DNA from: Dactylis glomerata
Taxonomy: Eukaryota > Streptophyta > Magnoliopsida > Poales > Poaceae
Direction: 5' to 3'
DNA length: 64,000 nt
NCBI GenBank assembly: GCA_007115705.1
Contig: QXEO01000728.1
Location: forward strand, 186,001 to 250,000
Shown here: piece by piece, positions 44,554 to 53,837 of the stretch
Layout: the number at the start of each line of letters is the position of its first letter
Numbering within the stretch: position 1 is the first letter of the stretch
The notes under the pieces: model-generated
What the model was told of the DNA's origin: nothing
The model's input: only the letters and a program-made list of their open reading frames with translations
Databases searched by the model: none
Translations under genes and position numbers: made by a program

Positions 44554-45252
44554 TTAGACAGTAGGAAAATAAGTACCCGGATCAGCCCACGCGTGTCCTG
44601 CACCGGCAGAGCTCCCGCTCCCACTGCTGCTGCCGCCATTGTGCGGCAAGGCCTCAAGGTCCCATCCGGCCTTGACCACCTCCATGACCCATGACTGCTG
44701 CGGGTGCGGAGCCTCCGCGTTGGCGGCGGTAGCAGCAGCGTAAGGCAGCGGATCGTCATTCACGCCGGCCTGCCGCCCACCGCCGCGGTACGCGATGCCG
44801 TCCTTGATCTTCCTGATAAGGTTCTCCGTGGTCCAGCCGATGCCGACGAGCTGCTCGACGGTGAGGCCCGCGAGGTCCCCGTGGCGGCCGGCCATGGCGT
44901 CGTGGAGGAGGAGCATGGTCTCCCGCTGGCGGTTCTCGCGCTCCGCCTTGCGCAGCTGCTCCTGCACCTTGCCGATGCGGTCCCGGACGTAGTCCTCGCC
45001 GTCCATCTTCTTCTTGCACTGCTCGACCTCGGGCATGGACTTGTAGCGGTCGATGACGCCCATCGCCTCCGGGAGCGACGGCCACGCCAGCACCGACCCG
45101 TCCTCCAGCACGATGATCAGGCACGCGTCGATGCCGCACAGGACGGACAGCTCGCCGGCCTTCTTCATCGCGCCCATCGCGCGCTTCTTCCCGGTCGCCT
45201 TCCGGGTCGGGTCGTTCACGATGTACGCCATTTTCACCTTCTTGCGAGCCAT
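44554..45252 (-). CDS. Type I MADS-box transcription factor (M-gamma, AGL80-like)
   Basis: 232 residues, intronless as usual for type I MADS genes. I chose the ATG at 45252 (MARKKVKMAYIVND) because the MADS domain starts there; an upstream in-frame ATG would add 35 residues of leader-like sequence. The domain covers residues 1-60 (RKATGKKRAMGAMKKAGELS, VLCGIDACLIIV). Then follow SVLAWPSLPEAMGVIDRYKS, typical of M-gamma proteins, a coiled-coil helix (RIGKVQEQLRKAERENRQRE) and a Gly/Ser-rich tail. Compared with the usual ATFKKRKKGLMKK, it has Gly for Phe and lacks two basic residues, which may weaken DNA contact. M-gamma proteins act in the nucleus, mostly in central cell and endosperm. Confidence 0.88.
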   Translation of the reverse strand: MARKKVKMAYIVNDPTRKATGKKRAMGAMKKAGELSVLCGIDACLIIVLEDGSVLAWPSLPEAMGVIDRYKSMPEVEQCKKKMDGEDYVRDRIGKVQEQLRKAERENRQRETMLLLHDAMAGRHGDLAGLTVEQLVGIGWTTENLIRKIKDGIAYRGGGRQAGVNDDPLPYAAATAANAEAPHPQQSWVMEVVKAGWDLEALPHNGGSSSGSGSSAGAGHAWADPGTYFPTV

Positions 45253-45364
45253 CCTGAACGACAAATCACTACGATCGAGAAAGGAAGAAAGATGGTGAAT
45301 ACAAATCGATGGATGGTGTTCTGCAAGATGAAGTGGAGGACGATCGAGGATGTACACGTCGGTC

Positions 45365-45370
45365 TTTATA
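45365..45370 (-). promoter_or_regulatory. TATA box of MADS-box gene
   Basis: TATAAA on the minus strand, 113 bp upstream of the chosen ATG, in CCGGTATAAAGACC. Supports transcription starting inside the upstream leader rather than further away. Confidence 0.65.
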
Positions 45371-45419
45371 CCGGAAAAGTATCGGATGAAAAGATTACAG
45401 CCATCAACAGGTGATTGGA

Positions 45420-46217
45420 AAGTAATTAGTGCCGGTTAATGCATTCTTAGCTAGCATATCTTCTAGCCTTCAAATACGAATTCTCGATTGTGTTTCTTGC
45501 GGATCATAGAGTATCAATCTTAACCGCCCGTGATCTGAATCTTTTTTGACGCAATCTGCGATATCGCACCACGAGACCAGATCTCCGCACGTATGTGTAC
45601 AACGGCAACATATATTTTCGTGACCCGGAGGTCACGCACGCTCACGCCGACGCGACGAGCACGGTCGTTCTCTACCAATATTGGTTTAAAATATATGTGT
45701 TTTTAAGGCACTTCTCTATAAATGCTCTGAATTATATATTTTTTAAGGCACTTGTCTAAAGTGCTTTAAAATTAGAGCATCTAGGGCATTTTGAGAAAAG
45801 CCCCTATCAAAGTGCCCTGAAAAGCTTACCGTGACCTAGTGAATTCCCCGTCTCGTATCTCGATCGACCCGAGTGCTTGCAGGTGGTCAGACAGGCAAAT
45901 CGATCTGAGGTGACACTCGCCCACTTGCCTCCCCTGCTCCCGATCATTCATGAACCGGCAAACAGTAGCTAGCTAAGACATAAACCCATTAACTGACCAG
46001 CTAACGAGATCGACGGTGAAGCCTCATGTCGGAACGGAGCAGCACTGGTTTTGATCTGACAGTCCGCACCAGCTCCGTTCCTAGCCACTCCTACTTGCAA
46101 CTTGCAAGTTAAAGCAGATCTTCATGTACACCCACATGCATAGGCGGACCTAGCCGTCCCTAAGCCCGGGCGGCCGCCCAGGCTTAACAAACGACACATA
46201 GCTTACGATTTGTGATT
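45420..46217. other. MADS upstream region and truncated transposon border
   Basis: No gene. TTTTTAAGGCACTTGTCT and TTTTTAAGGCACTTCTCT form a short direct repeat near 45701 and 45752. GC-rich CCCGGGCGGCCGCCC at 46166 lies just before the truncated end of the second Tat-type element. Confidence 0.4.
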
Positions 46218-48160
46218 TTATGTAGCAATTTTACCAAGCGCTGATTTCTGCGACTTCTCAGCGTTTGCTTTGGCAGCGGCCGCAACATCGTAGGCCTTCT
46301 GCGAGGCACTAAGCTCGGCCTCTAGCGACGCAATTCGGGCATTGGCTGTTGCTAGAGCAGCTACAGCAGAAGAAGAAAGGAAGTCAAATAAATAGCAAAA
46401 GATAATCGTGGAGGAAAAGTCATGACTGGATGTAGAACATACCTTCGGAAGCTTTCGCAACCTTTAGGTACTCAGCACATTCAGTGCCTAAGGCGACGAA
46501 TCTCTTCAACAATGCCTGGGAGAAAGGGCGTGTAAGAGCATAAGTGTATACAAGAAAAATAAGTGAAAGAGAGTTACTCACGTCATCGGGGGAAACCGTA
46601 GATGCATGAGCTTCAAGAGAAACGTCGGTTTCTTTTGCCTTCTTCGAGCGTTTGAGGCTCCGGGCTTGAGGAATCTTCTTGACAGAAGCCCTGGTAACCC
46701 TCGGCGCAATATCTGGCTCAGCAGGCTCATCAGCGGTCGCAGGCGAAATCGTAGGAGCAGTTGTACCATCTTTTGGCGGCTCCTCGTCATCTCTACAAGA
46801 AGAAAATAAGTTATGTATAACACGACAAAAACAAGGCAAGAGCGGTGCAATTGAAGAACTCGAATAAAGCACTTACGATGCCAGGAGGTCGAAATATTCC
46901 ATATCTCCTGCAAGAACAGAGGCCTTATCAGCCGCTGCAGAACTTGAAGAAGCAAATTCGTCGACACGCTTCCTTTTCTTGTCGACACCAGTATCTTCAG
47001 CGAGCACAGGAGGAGGCGATGTCGACGAACTAGTGTCTTCTTCTGATTCTTCGGCATCATCTCCGTCCTGATTTTCTTCAGCCTCGGGGGCTTCAGATAC
47101 AGAAGAGGCCAGATCAGCCGAAAGAGGCCCTTCCTCTGGAAGAGGAGGGCGCGAAACAAAGAATTGGTGCCCCTGCACATAAACAAGTCAGCAGAGTACA
47201 AAGGCAAAGAAAAACACAAATCGAAGTAAACAAAATTCGACAACAAGTGAACACAAAGATACGTACTTCGGGTAGAGGGTGCACGGAGTCGAAGTAATCA
47301 GTGGTCAAATCAGCAACCGCATGATCCTTGGTGAGCTTGGTGAGGTTCCTAACTCGCTTGTCCACATTTTGTTTCTCTATCAGATCTTCAGAGACGCGAG
47401 TAGGATCTTCCAAGCTAGAATAACTCCAAAGCTTGGTAAGGCGGTGTTGCAGGGGTTGAACTCGACGTTGCACAAAGAACGCCATGAGTTGAATACCCGA
47501 CAAAGCGCCTCCTTTGCCTCCTTTCAAAGCTTGAATGCGAGATAGAAGAGGAAGAACTTGTTCTATTTCCGCATCTAAGGGAAGCGCATCCCATGATGCC
47601 AATTTCTTCACTTTCTTGGAGGCATCGAAAGGGGCTAGACCATATTGGTCTTCAGGAGAGGCTTTGCGATCTTGGATATAGAACCATTTGGTTCTCCACC
47701 CCTGGACAGACGCGGCAAAGAAAAATTTGAGGTATTGCGCTTCAGGGCGCACAGAGACAACAGCTCCACCCAATTCAGGCTTTCTGGCCAGAGCAACGTT
47801 GGGGCGAAGCCGAAAGATTAACCTCCAGAGAAGAAAGTGGGGCTCAATGCCCAAGAATGACTCGCAGAGAGTCACGAAACAAGCAATGTGAAGGATAGAG
47901 TTAGGTGTGAGCTGGTGAAGCTGCACACCGTAAACAAAGAGAAGCCCACAAAGAAACTCGTGAGCAGGAAGAGAAAGGCCGTGGAGGAGGAAGGCAAGAA
48001 ACATTACCCGATAGCTGCTGGGGGGCTGCGGGATCTGCTCAGTACTAGGGAACTTGATTGAATCGGAGCTGGAGATGAGGCCGTCCATCCTGGACTTCTC
48101 CAATTCCCTCTGCGCGATGGCAGAGCGTACCCAGCTGGCCGCAGAAGATGTCTTGGCCAT
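46218..48160 (-). CDS. Antisense retroelement gene, five exons, open, 3' truncated
   Basis: Exons: 48160-47267, 47172-46877, 46792-46582, 46515-46443 and 46360-46218, all GT-AG, phase continuous, 1617 nt, no internal stop. It starts MAKTSSAAS. The N-terminal domain (PPSSYRVMFLAFLLHGLSLP, NSILHIACFVTLCESF, GWRTKWFYIQD, GIQLMAFFVQRRVQPLQHR) is related to the gene at 4518-7270 and to the putative gypsy-type transposon domain (Transposase_28). An acidic stretch (EAEENQDGDDAEESEEDTSS), a basic nuclear-type motif (DKKRKRVDE, RSKKAKE) and a coiled coil (ARIASLEAELSASQKAYD) follow. The exon 5 stop lies next to the element breakpoint, so the C-terminus is probably lost. Nuclear location is likely from the basic clusters. 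Function is unknown. Confidence 0.78.
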
Positions 48161-48303
48161 GGTGTTCTTGGTGGCTAGGTGCTTCACGCGCATCTATCAC
48201 GCTGCGCTTGGGGGCTATGCACGAACGGAGAGAGGAGAAGAGATCGGCAATGGAGGCGGCGGAGAGAAAGAGCTGGTAAACAGTAAAATCCCCCACTACC
48301 CCC

Positions 48304-48310
48304 TTATATA
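48304..48310 (-). promoter_or_regulatory. TATA box of antisense gene in second Tat-type element
   Basis: Minus strand TATATAA in AGGTATATAAGGGGG, about 145 bp upstream of the ATG at 48160. It is on the strand opposite to LTR transcription. Confidence 0.7.
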
Positions 48311-49349
48311 CCTTCTAAGAGAAGGATCGTGGGCTGAGACGTGGCGCAAAGAGCGGAAACGGCAGCCCACTAACGGTCAAAAATTGCGAAAATTACAGTG
48401 CTGCCCATAAAACGGTTCGCACTCATACAGAGTGACGTATTCATTGACGTCATAAACAAGATGATATAAGAAAGGTCAAAAGCAAGAAGGATGGCGCCGA
48501 CAAGTGCAAAATCTATAGACAAGACTATACACGAAGCACTTTCGAATTATAGCCTTGGGGCTACTACTTTCAAGAATGTTGAATGCAACTTCTAACTGGA
48601 GTGGTGGACGCGTATTCGACGACAGGTTATCATTAAAATATTTCGAGTTGAAGTATGATGGACTACATTATATTTGAGCCTATACTCGAAAAAGTATTTT
48701 TCAACTATAGCCTCGGGGGCTACTCTCATCGGGAGCGCTGAGCTCGTACCCGACGATATTTCTTGGCAAGCATTGGAACATGTGAAGTGGAGGAGTGTTA
48801 CTCCCATCGGGAGCGAGTTTTATGGTTGTTTAAACCCGAATATTTTCAGTCAAAATTTGACTGCGACATGAGATTCTCGAGTTGCGTTATCGCAACGAAA
48901 CTCGAATGCCGTGACTTGTCACGAAGGTAAGACCCCGGGATCCGTCCTGTGTGGCCTACTATACGCACATGGATGCGCTCTGCTGGTATGTATCCGTGTC
49001 TACGACGCAAAGAAAATCCTGGTGGACGCGCTGGGTACCCTGAGAATCACTGGGATTCATTCATTGTAAGTCCTAAATGCGACAAAAGAGTGGGTTTGAC
49101 CGGTATCCCGAATTCAAGTCCAAGGGGATTGAATTTGAAGTAGGTGACAAGTATCTGTTCCGGCAGTTAACTGACCTCTTGATCCGTCAGAGTTGTCAGG
49201 CTTGTTCATCAAAACCCCTTACGAAAAATTATCATGAAAATAAGTCGAAAGACCAAGTCGAATATTTGAAGATATGAAGAAGTCGAAGAATTGATCAAGT
49301 CGAAGATTTAAAGATTAGAGATTCAACCCGAATCTGCAATTCTGGTAGA
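48311..49349 (+). other. Non-coding 3' internal region with internal PPT-like motifs
   Basis: GCCTTGGGGCTACT at 48552 and GCCTCGGGGGCTACTCTC at 48710 resemble the real tract CTCAGGGGCTAC before the LTR. CATCGGGAGCG occurs at 48728 and 48804. No coding content. Confidence 0.6.
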
Positions 49350-49363
49350 ATCTCAGGGGCTAC
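49350..49363 (+). other. Polypurine tract before LTR of second Tat-type element
   Basis: ATCTCAGGGGCTAC directly precedes the LTR start TGACAAGGG. Confidence 0.7.
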
Positions 49364-49699
49364 TGACAAGGGTATAGCTAATAGAGCCCGTTAGTTGAGT
49401 ACCCCTGAGGCCCGTTAAGCTAGGCCCAATTGTAATGATAGTCGAGATACAAGTTCTTACCGTATGTCGATATTGTAATCTGTATCGGATCCTACCCGAT
49501 CCTTGAGACCTGGCCACCTATATATAGGGGCCAGGAGGGGATGGTGTAGGCCAGATTGAAAGCAAGCCAGGTTGAACACCCAAGTTTACTTTCGATACAT
49601 ACTTATTTCGACTAACTTTACCTTCGAGTTCATCCGACGCCCTCTTCCCCCGATCCTAAGTCCTTCATCTAGGACATTTGCCGAGTTAACCCCTCGTCA
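49364..49699 (+). repeat. LTR of second Tat-type element, 336 bp
   Basis: Bounded by TGACAAGGG and CCCCTCGTCA. TATATATA at 49519-49526 follows GACCTGGCCACC, and the leader GGAGGGGATGG resembles the R region of the 8875-9423 LTR. Confidence 0.82.
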
Positions 49700-50285
49700 G
49701 TTGGACTTACCAGGTCGAAGCCCAGTTCATTGTGAGGCACTCGATGCGTCCATCGATGCAAAACTTCATACCGTAGGTATGGAAAATTTCTCGGCAGAGC
49801 ACGCTTGATAAGAATACCGAGCCATCTGGTGTTGCCAACCGTGGACTTACCTTCGTATTTGACATACGGCATCTGAATTGGTATATTGCCACCAGAATTT
49901 GGGCATTAAGTGTAGCCCCCGAGCGTGTTGCCAACGCCGGGCGAATAGATGCCAATGCGAGGCGAAGCCCCCGAGCATGTTGCGAACGCCGGGGCGAATA
50001 GGTGCCAATGTGAGGCGAAGCCCCCCGAGCGTGTTGCGAACGCCGGGATAAATGAATGCCAATTCTAGGTGCCGCAGTATGTCAGGATGGAGTGTCGATG
50101 ACTTTGATCCCTGCAGTCGAGGAGGTAGATACCTCGCACTCGACGGTCATTAAGCAAATAGACATATGTATAATGTGAAGGCAAATAAACACATGTATAA
50201 TGTAAAAGCAAAGCCCCCGAGTATAGGTCGCTGAAAGTATCGAAAGCATACAGAAAGTAATGAAAGTAGTCGACTCATAGTTGAG
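49700..50285 (-). mobile_element. Inverted fragment of a third Tat-type element
   Basis: Read on the minus strand, 49905-49700 matches 8325-8545 of the first element. It abuts the LTR end at 49699 exactly where the homologous block reads GGTAAGTCCAAC, so the plus-oriented second element appears to have inserted into a minus-oriented relative. The other flank of that insertion is lost. Confidence 0.7.
49914..50060 (-). repeat. ~53-bp tandem repeat, three copies
   Basis: Units contain GCGAAGCCCCCGAGCATGTT and GCGAACGCCGGGGCGAATAG on the plus strand. Read on the minus strand each unit carries GCTCGGGGGCTTCG, the same core as the 2743-3350 array. Confidence 0.88.
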
Positions 50286-50289
50286 GAAG

Positions 50290-51145
50290 ACTTAGCTTTG
50301 GTATTTTCTCCCGGGGTGACCCCTAATATTTCCCATACTAAGATCAAATGTAATTTGGAGAAGCTTTGTGACTCTTTCTCTCATTGTTTCACAAGAAAAC
50401 CTATTTCACGGGCCCTACGACGTCTAACACCTAGCTTTCTCTCAAAAGTGTTGATTCCTTGTGAGATTTCTCTTTGCACCACTGTGATATACCCATATTA
50501 GTATCCCATTCAATAGGGAGAGGTTTGTGTACCTTCCTCATGTTGCTTAAAGAGGAACCCAATGACATCTACCCCGTAGTTTTCTATAGAAAGCGATGAT
50601 TCTGTGTGATTTTTATATTTACCCCACATATATATACCCATATTAAGAACTTATGAGATAGGGAAATTTATAGCCCTTCCTCGTGTCATTTCATATTTTT
50701 CTTTACACCACCCTTATATGTAATTATATTAGCAACTAATTCAAGAGTGGATAGTTCTTACAATCCTCACGCTTTTTAAAGGAGAAACTTTGTTTCATGG
50801 GCCCCACGTCATCTATCCCCTAGCTTTTTGTCAAAAGTGGTGATTCCAAGGGACACCACCCTTATATTTCCATATTAGCACTCCATGCAAGAGGGGAAGG
50901 TTTGGACCCTTAATCCTGTTGTTTCAACATAACATGTATTGCATGGGATCCACGATGTCTGTCCACTAGATCTCCATCAACATTGGTGATTCCATGCGAT
51001 TCTTGTATTTTATACACCATATACATCCTTTAGGACCCCATGTAATAGGAGGAAGATTTCCAACCTTTCCTCATGTCGTTTGAAGAGTAACCATATTCCT
51101 TGTGCCCCGTGACATCTATCCCCTAGCTTTCCGTCTTAAGGTGGC
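50290..51145. repeat. ~145-bp imperfect tandem array
   Basis: CTAGCTTT with a following GTGGTGATTCC recurs at about 50432, 50576, 50830, 50978 and 51122, mostly 144-147 bp apart; one interval is about 255 bp. Each unit has CATATTAG, CCCATG and CCTTCCTCATGT blocks. The array is cut by the Athila-like LTR at 51146 in the middle of a unit. I do not recognise the family. Confidence 0.8.
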
Positions 51146-52783
51146 TGATACGTCTCCAACGTATCTATAATTTTTTATGCTCCATGCTTGTTTTTACACC
51201 ATTTGCCTATTGTTTCATTACACTTCGTGGCACTTTTATGCATTTTCCGGAACTAACCTATTAACAAGTTGCCACAGTGCCAGTTTCCTGTTTTCTGATG
51301 TTTTTGTGTTTCAGAAGTGATACACAGGAAATATTCTCGGAATTGGACAAAACAAGTTCCTGAAGTCTTATTTTACCCGAAAGCTTCCAGAGATCCGAAG
51401 GAGAGTAGGAGGGGGGCCACCAGAGCCCCACACGCAGGGGTGGTGCGGCCAGACCCCTGGCCGTGCGAGCCTGGCGTGAGGGCCCCTGGCTCCTCCTCTG
51501 ACATCGCCCCTTCGCCTATAAAGACCCCCCGACGGAAAAAACCTAAGGACCCGATCACTTTTCCAGAACACATCGCGATCCGCCGCCGCCGTCGACCCGA
51601 AGATCGGGAGGGTCCAGAAGCTCTTCCCGGCACCCTGCTAGAGAGGGGAATCGCCACCGGAGGTCTTCTTCATCGCCATGCTTGCCTCCGGAGCGATGAG
51701 TGAGTAGTCTACCTTGGACTATGAGTGAGTAGCTTCATGTTTAGATCTCATGAGCTGCCCTACATGATTGAGATCACCGTTATGTAATTCTACATGTTTG
51801 GTTTGTTGGGATCCGATGAATATTGGTGTTTATGATTGAGTTGTTGTACTGAATATTATCTTTTGTTATCTCTATGTTGTTTATGATCTTGCATGCTCTC
51901 CGTTGTTAGTAGCTATCTTGGCCGAGTAGTTGCTAGTGACTCCAAGAGGGGGTATTTATGCTCGATAGTGGGTTCATGCCTCTATTTAACCTGGGGGAGT
52001 GACATAAACCTCTAAGGTTGTAGATGTGCTGTTGCTACTAGGGAGAAAACAACATTCATATGCTCAAGGGCATATGTTTTGTTTACATTACACACTTTGC
52101 TTAATGCAATTATCCGTTATTCGCAACTTAATACTCATGGGGTGTTCGGATTGATATCCCCGGGAGTGGATTATTAGTCATAGATGCAGTTGGATAGCGG
52201 TCTATGTATTTTGTTGTAATGCCCAGAGTAAATCTCATAGTGATCTTCTTGACATATCACGTTTATCTTTATTCTATCAATTGCCCAACTGTAATTTGTT
52301 TACCCAGCATGTGTTATTTATCTATGGAGAGACACCACTAGTGAACTGTGGACCCCAGTCCTATTTCCATCATATTGCTATCACCTGTTTACTTTACTCG
52401 TACTGTTTACTTTACTCGCATACTTTACTGTTTTCCACTCGATACGCTCATAACCTTTGTTTCAAGCAAACCGGTGAGATTGACAACCTCATCGCAAGTT
52501 GGGAACAAAGTACTTGGCTGTGTTGTGTGCAGGTTCCACGTTGCTTCTGGCCGAAGACGAGTCAACAAGTGTCGTAAACGGCGCCCTTGTTGGAGTGTTA
52601 CTAAGCCAGTCCGCATCACCACCAGTCGTCATTGTCTGCTCTTCTCCTGAACGATAAACCTCTGTTTCTTAATTGAGGGAAAATCTTGCTGCTGTATTCA
52701 TCACACCTTCCTCTTGGGGTCCCAACGGGCTGGACTTTCAACTAGGCACCAACCCTTTTCTGGTGCCATCATCCCAGCAATCA
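51146..52783 (+). repeat. 5' LTR of Athila-like element
   Basis: About 1638 bp; the start is clear from the paired copy at 56775, the end (ATCA at 52783) is inferred from the primer site ten bases later. TATAAA at 51517-51522. Relative to the 3' copy it lacks about 40 bp near 51722 (between GGACTATG and GCTTCATG). Confidence 0.8.
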
Positions 52784-52793
52784 AGCTCTTTTC

Positions 52794-52811
52794 TGGCGCC
52801 GTTGCCGGGGA
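52794..52811 (+). other. Primer binding site, tRNA-Asp type
   Basis: TGGCGCCGTTGCCGGGGA, the primer site characteristic of Athila elements. Confidence 0.9.
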
Positions 52812-52970
52812 AGAAGTAGAAGACTTCTGCGAGGGGAGTTTTTCGCACGCACATCCTTTACTTTGTTATTGTTTTGCTTTACTTTATTTATTTTACCTGC
52901 ATCGTTTTTTATCAAAAACCCAAAAAAATTAGAATCCTTGGTAGTTGTTATTTCTTTACTTTAGTTTACT

Positions 52971-53837
52971 ATGTCTAGTTCAGTTGCTACTACTATGTCG
53001 CCCGAGGATATGATTTTCACTTTTAAACAAAAGGATGAGGAAAGTTTTAAAGAAGCTTGGTCTAGAATTTATGATTGGCATGGAAAAACTGAACCTAAAA
53101 TGACTTTGAGTTTGCTTCTTAGTAGCTTTTACTTTGGACTTTCTCTTTGTTATAGATATGCTTTGGATGCTACTGCAGAAGGAGATTTCCTTCATTGTGA
53201 TGGAGATCAATCCTTCAATATTATAAAAAAGTTGATTACAATTTATAGCATGCCAACCTATTTTGATTCCTCTCTTGTGTGCATTTTTAATAGACTTGAT
53301 ACTCTTGAGACTCGCACTGCTAGTTTGAATTCTTGCTACAATACTTTGCGCCAGCATTTTGATTATGTGCCAACAAATACTGAACCTTCGAGTTGGTATC
53401 CTACGATAAAAATCACCATTAGTGGTGAAACTTTTCATGCTCGTTGTGATATTATGTCTGAATTTTGTCTCATTCCAAAGAATGTTTATGAATCTTTGAG
53501 CCTTTGGAAGCTTTCTGAGGGAGGAGAAGGAATTTCGCTTACTAACAATGCCACTATATTTCCCCTTGGAATAGCTGAAGGAGTTTTTACAAAAGTCCTA
53601 GGAAGAATGATATCTACTGATTATCTTGTTATTGAATGTGTAGGAAAAGGACAAATCACACTTGGAAGATCCCTCCTGAAGCTCCTGGGCGCCGTCATTG
53701 ATGTGGGAAAAGGCAATATAAAATTTATCTCTCCACCTTGCAATAACCATGTCTTTCCTAGAGTCAAGAGCAAAGGTAAGAAAGGAAGACGTAAGGCACG
53801 CGCTGATCCTAGTACTTCATCTCTTGATATTACTTGA
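52971..53837 (+). CDS. Athila-like short Gag/protease-like protein, degenerate active site
   Basis: 288 residues from MSSSVATTMSPEDM. The N-terminal part (EESFKEAWSRIYDWHGKTEP, LLLSSFYFGLSLCYRYALD) is a shortened Gag domain of the retrotransposon Gag type. The C-terminal half resembles an aspartic protease (TIKITISGETFHARCDIMSE, NNATIFPLGIAEGVF, TLGRSLLKLLGAVIDVGKG). Where an active protease has Asp-Ser/Thr/Gly, this has CDIMSEFC at about residue 159, so proteolysis is unlikely. A basic tail (KGKKGRRKARAD) follows. No zinc knuckle, RT or integrase. I recall similar proteins in non-autonomous wheat Athila relatives. The intact frame suggests retained function, possibly in packaging. Confidence 0.72.
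   Translation: MSSSVATTMSPEDMIFTFKQKDEESFKEAWSRIYDWHGKTEPKMTLSLLLSSFYFGLSLCYRYALDATAEGDFLHCDGDQSFNIIKKLITIYSMPTYFDSSLVCIFNRLDTLETRTASLNSCYNTLRQHFDYVPTNTEPSSWYPTIKITISGETFHARCDIMSEFCLIPKNVYESLSLWKLSEGGEGISLTNNATIFPLGIAEGVFTKVLGRMISTDYLVIECVGKGQITLGRSLLKLLGAVIDVGKGNIKFISPPCNNHVFPRVKSKGKKGRRKARADPSTSSLDIT

Larger units (their letters stand above)
46218..49699 (+). mobile_element. Second Tat-type Gypsy element, truncated, with 3' LTR
   Basis: Orientation plus, as in the first element: antisense gene, non-coding region, polypurine tract, LTR. Pol and everything upstream is missing; the left breakpoint lies near 46200, within the 3' portion of the antisense gene. LTR termini match those of the first element, but the LTR is shorter (336 bp), so it is a different family of the same lineage. 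Confidence 0.8.

Noticed and set aside
44704..45414. Long open frame antisense to the MADS-box gene
   Set aside because: It is a shadow caused by the GC-rich codons of the MADS gene; no motif of its own.
51317..51703. ORF in the Athila-like LTR leader
   Set aside because: It overlaps promoter and R region, and the copy in the 3' LTR is shifted by small indels.
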